Source: JAPOUP01 sp965203605 (lineage in GTDB: Bacteria; Pseudomonadota; Alphaproteobacteria; Rhodobacterales; Rhodobacteraceae). Taken from it: a stretch of 64,000 bases of DNA. A program made the translations under genes and the position numbers. Positions 8,608 through 17,158 of this stretch are shown piece after piece. Where the stretch lies: NCBI GenBank assembly GCA_965203605.1, contig OZ241902.1, forward strand, positions 186,001 to 250,000, written 5' to 3'. The notes under the pieces are model-generated. The model made no database searches, was not told the origin of the DNA, and saw only the letters and a list, made by a program, of their open reading frames with translations. The first letter of the stretch is position 1. Every line of letters starts with the position of its first letter.

Positions 8608-9408
8608 TCACTGGGACCGTCGCGCTGCACGACCCGGTCTGGCAAGCGTACGGGCCGCCGTCGCCGGGCGGCCGTCCTCCGTTCGCTTCGCCGCCCACAG
8701 CGATGCGGGTCGCCCGCGCTGCGGCGGCCTGAAAATGTTCATCCGGGTGCCAGGTTCCTTCTGTATCCCATCCACCTGAACGCGTGGCGAAGCACACTTT
8801 TCGAAGGCACCGCTTTCACGCACATAGCGATGGAAATTGCCCGGATCAAGCCGGGTATCCCAGACCGTTTCGTAAACCTGTCTCAACTCGCGGACCGTGA
8901 ACTCCGGCGGACAGAATTCGGCGGCCAGCGCCGTGTGCTCCATCTTGGAGCGGATCCGTTCTACGGCGTCTCTAACGATCCTCTCATGGTCGAAGGCTAG
9001 GCGAAGGGAGCCTTTCTCGATCTGTTCCACCCGCCGCAAGTGGGCCTCCCCGGCGTCCCCGCCGCCCTTGGGGTTAGGCAGGTCGGAGCAGACACCCCAA
9101 TGTGCGATGGTGACGACCCGCATGCGCGGGTCTCGGTCTGGTGCGCCATAGGCGGCAAGCTGTTCCAGATGCCACCGTCCCTCCGCAAGCCCTGTTTCCT
9201 CTTCAAGCTCCCGTTCGGCGGCTGCCTTGAGGTCCTCGGCCGGGCGCACGAAGCCGCCGGGCAGGGCCCAGGCTCCGAAATAAGTTTCTTCGCCGCGTTG
9301 GACCAGCAGTACATTGAGCGCACCATCCCGGATGGTGAACAGGGCGATGTCAGCTGTGACCGCGAACGGCGGGTACGCCCTTGGATCGTACGGAATATTG
9401 GCGATCAT
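8608..9408 (-). CDS. NrtR-like Nudix-domain transcriptional regulator
   Basis: 266 residues. N-terminal Nudix domain: ADIALFTIRDGALNVLLVQR, then GGFVRPAEDLKAAAERELEE with ETGL (about residues 50-75). A C-terminal winged helix follows (FTVRELRQVYETVWDTRLDP, NFHRYVRESGAF). This architecture is that of NrtR, which represses NAD-metabolism genes and is released by ADP-ribose. The last ~60 residues are basic and atypical. It is transcribed divergently from the ARPP-1/ARG genes, which process ADP-ribose-type ligands, so it is the likely local regulator. A catalytic Nudix hydrolase (ADP-ribose pyrophosphatase) is the alternative, but the winged helix favours regulation. Confidence 0.8.
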   Translation of the reverse strand: MIANIPYDPRAYPPFAVTADIALFTIRDGALNVLLVQRGEETYFGAWALPGGFVRPAEDLKAAAERELEEETGLAEGRWHLEQLAAYGAPDRDPRMRVVTIAHWGVCSDLPNPKGGGDAGEAHLRRVEQIEKGSLRLAFDHERIVRDAVERIRSKMEHTALAAEFCPPEFTVRELRQVYETVWDTRLDPGNFHRYVRESGAFEKCASPRVQVDGIQKEPGTRMNIFRPPQRGRPASLWAAKRTEDGRPATAARTLARPGRAARRSQ

Positions 9409-9429
9409 TGCAAGAATCTATCTTGTCCG

Positions 9430-9444
9430 CTTGACAATATCAAG
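9430..9444. promoter_or_regulatory. palindrome overlapping the ARPP-1 promoter, candidate NrtR operator
   Basis: CTTGACAATATCAAG is a perfect 5-bp inverted repeat with a 5-nt spacer. It covers the -35 hexamer in the 66-bp gap between the divergent Nudix regulator and ARPP-1. A regulator bound here would block RNA polymerase. Assignment to NrtR is inferred from position. Confidence 0.45.
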
Positions 9445-9458
9445 TCACCTCATATATT
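9431..9458 (+). promoter_or_regulatory. sigma70-type promoter for ARPP-1/ARG genes
   Basis: TTGACA at 9431-9436 and TATATT at 9453-9458 with a 16-nt spacer give a close match to consensus. Transcription would start near 9465, ahead of GGAG at 9481-9484 and the ATG at 9493. Confidence 0.55.
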
Positions 9459-9492
9459 GTAAAAAACACAATAAATGGATGGAGCTTGGCGC

Positions 9493-10431
9493 ATGACCTT
9501 ACCGATTCTGAACGCAGCCGCTGTGGGCACGCCGATCACGCGACAGGGCATAGCGTTCTTCCCGATCTTCCTGCCGGACAATGAACTGCCGCCCATAGCC
9601 ACCGGCGAAGACTCGGGTCTCGAGATAGATGAACTTGAAGTCCCGTCGGTGCAGGAGTTGCGGATGACCAATCCCACGGACAGGCCAATCTTGGTCGTCG
9701 ATGGGGAGCATTTCCTCGGTGGCAAGCAGAATCGCACTGCCAACTCCGCCGTGTTGGTTGGTGCCAAGTCCGAACTGGTGGTGCCGGTGAGTTGCCTGGA
9801 GCAAGGACGCTGGGGCCAAAGACGATCATGGCGGCGGGCCGACTTCTTCGCGCCCGCCCACGTCCGGGCAGTGCAGCGCGCGGGCGTTGCCCGGTCCCTG
9901 CGGCGGACTGGGACCCGCGAAGGCGATCAGCGCCGTGTATGGATGGAAGTCGATGCGACGCTGAACCTCAATGGAATCGATTCCGAGACCGCTGCAGCAT
10001 CGGATTTGGAACGGGCATATCGGCGTGAGTGCTCGTGCACAGCGTCCGTTCAGGAGGTCGCCGTGCGCGGTCCGCTACCAAGGCAGTGCGGTGTTGCTGT
10101 CGCTCGCCGCGGCCGTGTGACGGCAATGGATCTGTTCGGTGCACCGCATCTGCTCGCGGCCCACTGGGAACAGATTGTGCGTTCGCACTTTGTTGAACCG
10201 CCACAGCAAGGAAGCAGGGTGTCGTGCGATGGGGTCCAGAAACTCATCCGCCGCGTCGCACGAGCGCCGACAGAGGCAATTCCCGGTATCGGTCTCGGGG
10301 TCGAACACCACATTGCCGAAGGTCGGCTAACAGGACAGGCGCTCACGCTGAACGGCGCACTGGTCCATGCTGCGTTCTCCCAGGAGGAGGTCGGTGAGAG
10401 AGGCAAGGTCACTCATGGACACGCGGTATAG
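9493..10431 (+). CDS. ARPP-1 family protein (ARG/rhodanese-phosphatase associated)
   Basis: 312 residues from the ATG at 9493, chosen because GGAG lies 8 nt upstream; an ATG at 9475 has no ribosome site. The signature is LVVDGEHFLGGKQNRTAN, followed by VPVSCLEQGRW and VTAMDLFGAPHLLAAHW. This matches ARPP-1, a domain named in comparative-genomics work on ADP-ribose metabolism for its association with ADP-ribosylglycohydrolases. Its biochemical activity is not established. It sits directly upstream of a glycohydrolase and divergent from a NrtR-like regulator, supporting a role in handling ADP-ribose or a related nucleotide. Confidence 0.75.
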   Translation: MTLPILNAAAVGTPITRQGIAFFPIFLPDNELPPIATGEDSGLEIDELEVPSVQELRMTNPTDRPILVVDGEHFLGGKQNRTANSAVLVGAKSELVVPVSCLEQGRWGQRRSWRRADFFAPAHVRAVQRAGVARSLRRTGTREGDQRRVWMEVDATLNLNGIDSETAAASDLERAYRRECSCTASVQEVAVRGPLPRQCGVAVARRGRVTAMDLFGAPHLLAAHWEQIVRSHFVEPPQQGSRVSCDGVQKLIRRVARAPTEAIPGIGLGVEHHIAEGRLTGQALTLNGALVHAAFSQEEVGERGKVTHGHAV

Positions 10432-10512
10432 GTGTCGGAAACAGGACATGGAAAACAGGATTCAAACGTCGGGCGAATATTCATGCCCGAAGCACCTATG
10501 GGAGCTGGAAAG

Positions 10513-11559
10513 ATGGAAACTTCTGAACTGAACCGAGCACGGGGCCTCATGGCCGGTATCGCGGTGGGGAACCTTTTGGGGATCGCACTGGAGGGATGGT
10601 CGCGGTCTCATATCGCCGAGAAATTTCCCGAGGGAGTGCGGGAAATCTCCGCAAGATCCGGGTATCCTGACGACGACGATATTGCCCAGACCATCGAGGT
10701 GGCCGATGCGGCAACGGCGAACGACGGGCTTGAGGTGGACGATCTCGGTCAGCGCTTCTGGAGATGGGGCGAGACCATCGGCGCGGGGATGGGCGGCCTG
10801 ACCAGGGATGTACTGACGCTATATGGTGGCGGCTATCCCCAGAGGCTTGCCTGTAGGCGCAAATGCGGAACCGAGCGGCCACCCAAAGGCATCCCGATCA
10901 TCAAGGCATCGCGGCAGGCGTGGGGAGGGAACCGGGCCGGCAACGGTGCGCTGATGCGCTGCGCACCGCTCGCGATCCGGTGGCGTGACGATCCAGGCAG
11001 GCTGGTGCGGGAGAGCGTGCTTTCGGCCGTGCCGACGCATTGGGATCCGCGCTGCGGCTGGTCCTGCGTGATCGCGAATCTGGCCGTCGCGGCCGCTCTG
11101 CGCGGCGAGAGGCTATCTTCGGAAGCCCTTCTACGTCAGGCCCGGGGTGGCATGGCCGAGTCGCTGCCCACGCTGCGCAACTATGACTACCGCGCCGAAA
11201 TCCCATCTTCGGTATTGGATGCCGTGACCATGGCGGCGCGTTCTTCAATGGACGAACTGGGTTTAGACGTCCGTCCCGGCATTGGATTCACCCTGCTTTC
11301 CCTTCAGGCGGCGCTGGTCTCGTTCTGGCGTGCGGAGGATTTCGAGTCGGGGCTGAGCCAGGTCGTCGAGGCCGGGGGCGACACCGACACAAATGGCGCG
11401 ATCGTCGGCGCGGTGCTCGGTGCGCGGTTCGGCCATGCGGCAATCCCGGAACGGTGGCGGAAACAGGCGGACGAGATCAGGAAAGGGCGCGTATCGATGG
11501 AGTCTTGGGCTGGTCGCCTCGCGGCGCTCGCCCACGGCGACATGATCCCAATATCATGA
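10513..11559 (+). CDS. ADP-ribosylglycohydrolase (DraG-like)
   Basis: 348 residues from ATG 10513 (METSELNRARGLMAGIAVGN), which has GGAG 8 nt upstream. A GTG at 10432, directly after the ARPP-1 stop, would add 27 residues without homology. Family features are an acidic metal cluster (GYPDDDDIAQTIEV, where homologues have TDDT), the NGALMRCAPLAIR segment, and the metal-binding GGDTDTNGAIVGAVLGARFG near the C-terminus. DraG-type enzymes remove ADP-ribose from proteins or small molecules using two magnesium or manganese ions. Co-orientation with ARPP-1 suggests one operon. Confidence 0.85.
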   Translation: METSELNRARGLMAGIAVGNLLGIALEGWSRSHIAEKFPEGVREISARSGYPDDDDIAQTIEVADAATANDGLEVDDLGQRFWRWGETIGAGMGGLTRDVLTLYGGGYPQRLACRRKCGTERPPKGIPIIKASRQAWGGNRAGNGALMRCAPLAIRWRDDPGRLVRESVLSAVPTHWDPRCGWSCVIANLAVAAALRGERLSSEALLRQARGGMAESLPTLRNYDYRAEIPSSVLDAVTMAARSSMDELGLDVRPGIGFTLLSLQAALVSFWRAEDFESGLSQVVEAGGDTDTNGAIVGAVLGARFGHAAIPERWRKQADEIRKGRVSMESWAGRLAALAHGDMIPIS

Positions 11560-11734
11560 CACGTCAGAATCTTCGTCATCGACCTCGGACACCTCATCAA
11601 GGCAGTTCCCAACAGACGCCAGCCATTGCCGGGAAGGAGGATGGCAAAGCAGGGACTGGAATCGACGTCTACGGCATCGATTTCACGAGCAGTCCCGACG
11701 ACCGGAAACCCATCACCTGTCTGCACTTCTTGGG

Positions 11735-12172
11735 TTGGAACTGCCGGATCTGCAGCCACAACTTGCCGCGCTGCTTATGCCAACGCGTCTGTTGGGACGG
11801 CGTCTGATCGTCTCGGCCCAACTTCCAAAGCTGAACAACAAAGTGGTCTACATCGGTCGACTTGGAGAATCCGTCGATTTCGCTACAGGCTGTGCAGCCA
11901 CGCGACTCTGTGCATTGAACGTGCTGGCGCAGGCACGCGCCGCACTAAATGGCGATTTGGGCCGAGTGAAAGCAGTGGCGCAGGTCCGGGGTTATGTCAG
12001 CGTTGCACCGGGGTTCGATCAGATTGCAGAGGTCGTAAACGGTGCATCACAGGTCATGCTGGATGTATTTGGGGAAGAGATCGGTGCCCATTGCCGGACT
12101 TCAATTGGTGCCGCCAACATGCCCTTCAACGCTACCGCTGAAGTCGAGGCTGAATTTTTCCTGTGCACCTGA
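11735..12172 (+). CDS. RidA (YjgF/YER057c) family protein
   Basis: 145 residues from TTG at 11735. The fold signature is clear: VYIGRLGESVDFATGCAAT, LCALNVLAQARAALNGDLGR, VNGASQVMLDVFGEEIG, and the C-terminal AANMPFNATAEVEAEFF. RidA homologues hydrolyse reactive enamine/imine intermediates; this subgroup is larger than classical RidA. The N-terminus is uncertain: the frame stays open upstream without a good start. The expected catalytic arginine region is not clear, so activity is uncertain. It follows ARG by about 175 nt and may belong to the same locus. Confidence 0.7.
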   Translation: MELPDLQPQLAALLMPTRLLGRRLIVSAQLPKLNNKVVYIGRLGESVDFATGCAATRLCALNVLAQARAALNGDLGRVKAVAQVRGYVSVAPGFDQIAEVVNGASQVMLDVFGEEIGAHCRTSIGAANMPFNATAEVEAEFFLCT

Positions 12173-12559
12173 CCCCATGTTGAATTGGATTCGTCATTCA
12201 AGCGCCAGACTGCAGGCCCAGCAGGAGCTTCGCCAACAGTTTGTGAAAGGGCCTTGCGCTCGGTAATGTTCTGATATTGAACAGCTAAAACGACATCAAG
12301 ATCCGGCATAGTGTCATCTTGACCCGACCATTGCGAGTAACAAGGAGGGAGAAATCAGCATGATCGGAATGAACCTCCCGCTCCGGTCGGCTCTCGAAGG
12401 TTGACCAAAAATGTGGTTGGCATCCACCAGATGTGGTGTTTCCGTGTCAGAAGGCAGTCAGACAGGAAGGTTGCCATGTTCTGTCACGAGAGCACCCAAT
12501 GGAAGTGTAGGCGCAATGTTGGATCTGTTGGGAGCTAGGAAGGTGCTGTCCGGTCACGA
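12173..12559. other. 387-bp gap between RidA-like gene and SURF1
   Basis: No homologous coding region seen on either strand. It holds one very short frame with a strong ribosome site (12360-12404), listed separately. In related genomes cytochrome oxidase genes often precede SURF1; none is visible here. Confidence 0.4.
12360..12404 (+). CDS. 14-codon mini-ORF with strong ribosome site
   Basis: ATG at 12360 is preceded by AAGGAGGGA (12342-12350), the best Shine-Dalgarno match in the region, and reads MIGMNLPLRSALEG before TGA. It could be a leader peptide, the remaining start of a lost gene, or coincidence. Confidence 0.25.
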   Translation: MIGMNLPLRSALEG

Positions 12560-12571
12560 TTGTGTTTGCCG

Positions 12572-13234
12572 ATGAAAAGGTGGGTTGTTCCCTTCGCCTT
12601 TGGCATCGTTGGTTGCGCTGTCCTGGTCTCCCTCGGGATTTGGCAACTGCAACGACTTGCGTGGAAGGAAAGAATGCTCGCGCGGATCGAGGCCCAGTTG
12701 GCCAGATCTCCAGTGCCAATCTTCAGCGAGCCATTCGAGGAATTCATGCCAGTTGTCGCAAAGGGCAGGATCACCGGACCCGAGATCCATGTGCTTGCGT
12801 CGATCCGGTATATCGGTGCGGGTTTCCGCATCGTGTCAGCCTTCGAGACCGAAGGCCGGAGGATACTTCTGGATCAGGGATTTGTTCCGCAGAACCTCAA
12901 AGATGCCCCCCGTTCGGAACGGGATGTACGGATAGTTGGCAATTTCCGTTCAGTTGACGAGGTGGATCTCTTTACGCCGGAGCCTGATATGGAGGCGAAC
13001 TACTGGTTTGCCCGCGACGTTCCTGCGCTTGCTGGTGCGCTTCGAACAGAACCAGTTCTGGTCATCCTGAGGGAAACGTCCGAATCCCAACCGATGGTAA
13101 CGCCGCTTCCGGTGGATACGGCTGGAATTCCAAACGATCATCTGGGCTATGCGCTCACTTGGTTCTCGCTTGCCGCTGTGTGGGCAGGGATGACAGGTGT
13201 TTTTCTTCGGCGTATTGGTCGGCGATCAGTCTGA
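12572..13234 (+). CDS. SURF1-family cytochrome oxidase assembly protein
   Basis: 220 residues from ATG 12572 (MKRWVVPFAFGIV). There are two membrane segments, at about residues 7-25 and 190-210, flanking a periplasmic domain. SURF1 signatures visible are SLGIWQLQRLAWKERML, LLDQGFVPQNLKD, and NDHLGYALTWFSLA before the second helix. SURF1 helps insert heme a into cytochrome c oxidase. It is followed 12 nt later by thrC, an arrangement common in Rhodobacterales where it forms the end of the cytochrome oxidase gene group. A TTG at 12560 would add four residues. Confidence 0.88.
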   Translation: MKRWVVPFAFGIVGCAVLVSLGIWQLQRLAWKERMLARIEAQLARSPVPIFSEPFEEFMPVVAKGRITGPEIHVLASIRYIGAGFRIVSAFETEGRRILLDQGFVPQNLKDAPRSERDVRIVGNFRSVDEVDLFTPEPDMEANYWFARDVPALAGALRTEPVLVILRETSESQPMVTPLPVDTAGIPNDHLGYALTWFSLAAVWAGMTGVFLRRIGRRSV

Positions 13235-13246
13235 GGCAGTGAGGCC

Positions 13247-14635
13247 ATGCAGTACATCTCAACCCGGGGCGGTACCCCCGGACTGACATTCGAAGAGGCG
13301 ATGCTGTCCGGGCTTGCCCGTGACGGTGGTCTTTATCTGCCAGAAACGATACCCCACATGGATGTCAGGGAAATTGCAGCACTCGCCGGGCAGCCCTACG
13401 AGGAAGTTGCGTATCAGGTGATGCGGCCGTTCATGGGAGAGAGCTTCACGGACGATGAAGTCAGGGGCATTGTGGCTCGCGCTTACAGAGGCTTCCGGCA
13501 CGAGGCACGTGCCCCGCTGACCCAACTTGGCCCCAATCACTTCCTGATGGAACTGTTTCACGGGCCGACCCTAGCGTTCAAGGACTTTGCGATGCAATTC
13601 ATCGGTCAGCTGTTTCAGGCCGTGCTCGACCGCAGGGGAGAGAGGATCACGATCGTTGGGGCCACATCGGGAGACACAGGTTCCGCTGCCATGGAAGCGT
13701 TCAGGGGGCTTGCGGCAGTCAACGTCTTCATCCTTTTTCCGCATGGCCGCGTTTCAGAAATCCAACGCCGTCAGATGACCGTCCATTCAGAGGACAACGT
13801 TCATGCACTCTCGCTTCACGGGGATTTTGATGATTGCCAGGCACGGGTCAAGGACATGTTCAACGACTTCCGCTTTCGGGACGGCGTGCGGCTCGCGGCG
13901 GTCAACTCCATAAACTGGGCACGGATCCTCGCACAGGTCGTATACTACTTCACTGCCGCCGTCGCGCTCGGCGCACCGCACCGGGCGATTGATTTCACTG
14001 TCCCGACCGGCAACTTCGGCGACATCTTCGCCGGTTGGGTCGCAAGGCGTATGGGACTGCCTGTCGGGCGTCTGGTCATAGCCACCAACCAGAACGACAT
14101 TCTCCATCGGACGCTGGCCACAGGCGAACATCTCAAACTCGGGGTGAGACCGTCGGTCAGCCCATCCATGGATATTCAGGTTAGCTCGAATTTCGAGCGT
14201 GCCCTTTTTTTCGCCTACGGCGAGGACGCCGCTTCGGTTACGCGGGACATGGAGGCTTTGGCGTCGGATACTGGCTTCACGGTCAGTCAGGGAGCGCTGG
14301 AGGCTCTTCGTGAGGCGTTTTCGTCAGGCCGCGCCAACGAGACCGAGACCATCGGAACCATTGCCGCGCAGTACCGGGCCACCGGTGAGACCGTCTGTCC
14401 GCACACAGCTGTCGGCGTTAAGGTCGCTGAAGAGTATCTTGGGTCGAATCCTATGGTCACGCTCGCCACGGCCCATCCGGCGAAGTTTCCGGACGTGGTC
14501 GAATCCGCGATAGGTCTTCGTCCCCCCTTGCCACCGCATATGGCAAACCTTTATTCGCGTTCCGAACGCGTGATCGAGGTCTCCAACGACCTTGCCGCAC
14601 TCAAGGAACTCATCTGGAGGCGCGTTGCCAAGTGA
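13247..14635 (+). CDS. thrC: threonine synthase
   Basis: 462 residues, typical of the longer proteobacterial ThrC class. It begins MQYISTRGGTPGLTFEEAML. The pyridoxal phosphate lysine is in HGPTLAFKDFAMQF (Lys112), and the phosphate-binding loop is GATSGDTGSAA. It converts O-phosphohomoserine to threonine. Its stop overlaps the GTG start of the M16 peptidase by 4 nt, so the two are coupled. The aspartokinase gene of the same pathway lies 6 kb downstream. Confidence 0.96.
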   Translation: MQYISTRGGTPGLTFEEAMLSGLARDGGLYLPETIPHMDVREIAALAGQPYEEVAYQVMRPFMGESFTDDEVRGIVARAYRGFRHEARAPLTQLGPNHFLMELFHGPTLAFKDFAMQFIGQLFQAVLDRRGERITIVGATSGDTGSAAMEAFRGLAAVNVFILFPHGRVSEIQRRQMTVHSEDNVHALSLHGDFDDCQARVKDMFNDFRFRDGVRLAAVNSINWARILAQVVYYFTAAVALGAPHRAIDFTVPTGNFGDIFAGWVARRMGLPVGRLVIATNQNDILHRTLATGEHLKLGVRPSVSPSMDIQVSSNFERALFFAYGEDAASVTRDMEALASDTGFTVSQGALEALREAFSSGRANETETIGTIAAQYRATGETVCPHTAVGVKVAEEYLGSNPMVTLATAHPAKFPDVVESAIGLRPPLPPHMANLYSRSERVIEVSNDLAALKELIWRRVAK

Positions 14636-15894
14636 CGGTCTTTCTTCACGAACTCTCAAACGGTTTCCGTATTGTCTCCGAGCGGATGCCGGGTCTGAAA
14701 TCCGCGGCTCTGGGCATATGGATCATGGCGGGCGGTCGGCACGAACGCGTCGAACAGAACGGTATCGCCCATTTTCTTGAGCATATGGCGTTCAAAGGTA
14801 CCGAGCGGCGAACCGCACGGCAGATCGCCGAAGACATCGAGGATGTCGGAGGCTATATCAACGCCTATACCTCACGCGAGATCACGGCATATTTCGCTCG
14901 CATTCTGGAGGAGGATGTGGCCCTCGCGCTTGACGTGATTTCCGACATCGTCCTGAATCCGGTGTTTGACGAAGCTGAAATCGAGGTCGAGCGGGGTGTG
15001 ATCCTCCAGGAAATCGGTCAGGTCCATGACACGCCGGACGACGTGATCTTCGACTGGCTTCAGGAGGTCGCCTACCCTGCGCAGCCTCTGGGTCGTACGA
15101 TCCTTGGACCTTCGGAATATGTAAAGGGTTTCGCCCGGGGGGATCTTTCCGGCTTTGTCGCGGAGCATTACGCTCCGGAAAAGATGATTCTCGCTGTCGC
15201 GGGTGCAATCGACCACGATGCGGTTATTGGCTTGGCCGAAGGGCTGTTCGGACATCTGCCGTGCGGCAGTAGCAGATCTGTCGAACCCGCCAGGTTCGCC
15301 GGGGGCGAGCGGTTGGAGGTCAGGCCATTGGAGCAGGTACATTTCGCACTCGGATATGAGGTTCCCGGCTATAGGGACGATGATTTCCACACGGCGCAGG
15401 TCCATGCCGCTGTGCTTGGCGGAGGTATGTCGTCCCGCCTGTTCCAGGAACTTCGTGAAAGACGTGGTCTGTGCTATGCGGTTTCGGCGCAGGCCGGGTT
15501 CTACGCGGATACCGGTCTGGCCACGATCTATGCGGGAACATCGGCTGACCAGATTGGCGAACTGGCGCTGCTCACCATCGACGAGATGAAGCGTGCTGCT
15601 GTTGACATGACGGAAGCGGAGGTGGCGAGGGCCCGCGCACAGATGAAGGCTGGAATTCTGATGGGGCTTGAGAGTCCGTCCACCCGGGCAGAACGGATGG
15701 CACGTCTTGTCTCCATCTGGGGCAGGGTGCCCGACATTGAGGAGACTCTCGCGAGAATCGACTCAGTGACGGCGACAGGCGTGCAGGACTTCGCGAGCCG
15801 TATACGGATGACGGCGCGGCCTGCGCTTGCCATGTATGGTCCGGTTGACCGAGCTCCACGTTTGGAAGAGTTGCGGGAGAGGCTTGCAGCCTGA
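14632..15894 (+). CDS. M16 family zinc metallopeptidase (processing-peptidase-like)
   Basis: 420 residues from GTG at 14632, overlapping thrC by 4 nt. The inverted zinc motif HFLEH (His47, Glu50, His51) and the downstream EVERGVILQEI supplying the third ligand mark an active M16B subunit similar to mitochondrial beta-MPP. SSRLFQELRERRGLCYAVSA is the second signature of the fold. No signal peptide, so it is cytoplasmic. The stop overlaps the next start (TGATG at 15892). Confidence 0.92.
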   Translation: MTVFLHELSNGFRIVSERMPGLKSAALGIWIMAGGRHERVEQNGIAHFLEHMAFKGTERRTARQIAEDIEDVGGYINAYTSREITAYFARILEEDVALALDVISDIVLNPVFDEAEIEVERGVILQEIGQVHDTPDDVIFDWLQEVAYPAQPLGRTILGPSEYVKGFARGDLSGFVAEHYAPEKMILAVAGAIDHDAVIGLAEGLFGHLPCGSSRSVEPARFAGGERLEVRPLEQVHFALGYEVPGYRDDDFHTAQVHAAVLGGGMSSRLFQELRERRGLCYAVSAQAGFYADTGLATIYAGTSADQIGELALLTIDEMKRAAVDMTEAEVARARAQMKAGILMGLESPSTRAERMARLVSIWGRVPDIEETLARIDSVTATGVQDFASRIRMTARPALAMYGPVDRAPRLEELRERLAA

Positions 15895-16478
15895 TGCTGG
15901 CCCGTCGACGCCAGATCCGTCTGGTAACGGAACGGCTTGTCCTTCGTCCTCCAAGGCACTCTGACTTCCGTCCCTGGGCGGACCTCAGGCAGGGTAGCCG
16001 CGAGTTCCTGAAGCCGTGGGAGCCGATCTGGTCGCACGAACACCTGACCCGCAAGTCGTTTTCCGATCGCGTCTACCAGGCCCAGCGTTCAATCACCGAT
16101 GGTGACGCCGTGCCGCTCTTGCTGATTCGGCGGCACGACGATGTCCTCCTGGGAGCTGTGACACTTGACAACATCCGACGTGGCGCCGCGCAATCCGGAA
16201 CGCTCGGCTACTGGATTGGCGATCCGTTTGCCCGTCGTGGCTTTATGCATGAAGCGATAGACGCTGTGGTGCACTACGCTTTCGCGATGCTGGATATTTC
16301 GCGTATAGAGGCGGCCTGCCTACCGGAAAACGTTGCTTCGAGACGCGTTCTTGAAAAGTCGGGCTTCAAATATGAAGGGGTCGCGCAGAGCTATCTGCAG
16401 ATCAACGGCAGATGGAGAAATCATGTGCTATACGCGAACCTTCGCCCTGATCGGCGGGGCAGAACGCAGGTAGGATAA
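15894..16478 (+). CDS. GNAT acetyltransferase, RimJ/RimL type
   Basis: 194 residues. RLVTERLVLRPPRHSDFRPW is the usual RimJ-like start. The acetyl-CoA region reads GTLGYWIGDPFARRGFMHEA, and IEAACLPENVASRRVLEKSG is the conserved C-terminal block. Such enzymes acetylate the N-terminus of ribosomal proteins or other substrates. The start overlaps the stop of the M16 peptidase, so it is the last gene of the SURF1-thrC-M16-GNAT operon. Confidence 0.9.
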   Translation: MLARRRQIRLVTERLVLRPPRHSDFRPWADLRQGSREFLKPWEPIWSHEHLTRKSFSDRVYQAQRSITDGDAVPLLLIRRHDDVLLGAVTLDNIRRGAAQSGTLGYWIGDPFARRGFMHEAIDAVVHYAFAMLDISRIEAACLPENVASRRVLEKSGFKYEGVAQSYLQINGRWRNHVLYANLRPDRRGRTQVG

Positions 16479-16618
16479 CGAGGGTTTCAAACGATAGGGC
16501 GCGGGACCGTTCCCTTGGGCGTTCGGTCGTCTTGCGCCTTTCCCGTTGCCTGTTAATGTGGAGCAATGATCGCTGCAGCGCGAAACCATATCATGAATCA
16601 GAATGAAGATAGCGGAAT

Positions 16619-17092
16619 ATGATCATCCAGGAGGGCAAATTGCGCCCAATTCGGATGACCACATCCCAGAAGCGCGACGTGCGCACCCAGTTTGGCGCAC
16701 TCTGCTATCGCGTTGTTGATGACAGGCTGCAGGTGCTTCTGATCACCAGTCGCAGGACAGGACGCTGGATCCTGCCGAAAGGATGGCCAATGCCCGGCAT
16801 CACTCCCGTCGAGGCTGCGATGCGGGAAGCATGGGAGGAAGCGGGTGTCATAGGCAGGGCGCGAGGTAACTGCCTGGGAATCTACTCCTACATTAAACGT
16901 GATCACGCTGGGCGGATGCCTTGCGTGGTCGCCGTATTCGCGGTAAAGGTCCAGTCGTTGAGGCGTGATTTTCCGGAAGCGGGGCAGAGGAACCGAAAGT
17001 GGTTCTCCCGGAAGAAGGCCGCAAAACTGCTTGGTGAACCGGAGCTACGACGATTGGTTCTCGGATTTGACCCTCGTAGTGCCGGTCGCTGA
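16619..17092 (+). CDS. Nudix hydrolase (diadenosine/diphosphoinositol polyphosphate type)
   Basis: 157 residues from ATG 16619. A TTG at 16640 (GGAGGG 4 nt upstream) or ATG 16655 (MTTSQKRDVRTQFG) are plausible real starts. WILPKGWPMPGITPVEAAMR continuing AWEEAGV is the Nudix box (GX5EX7REUXEEXGU), and QFGALCYRVVDDRLQVLLI is the first strand. The family hydrolyses nucleoside diphosphates linked to other moieties. It lies upstream of a DUF1178 gene, as commonly seen in Rhodobacterales. Confidence 0.85.
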   Translation: MIIQEGKLRPIRMTTSQKRDVRTQFGALCYRVVDDRLQVLLITSRRTGRWILPKGWPMPGITPVEAAMREAWEEAGVIGRARGNCLGIYSYIKRDHAGRMPCVVAVFAVKVQSLRRDFPEAGQRNRKWFSRKKAAKLLGEPELRRLVLGFDPRSAGR

Positions 17093-17158
17093 CACGACCC
17101 TGATCATTCGCTGGGTTCCGCGGCGGATTTCGGTGAAGGACTTGAGGAAGGCAGACCT

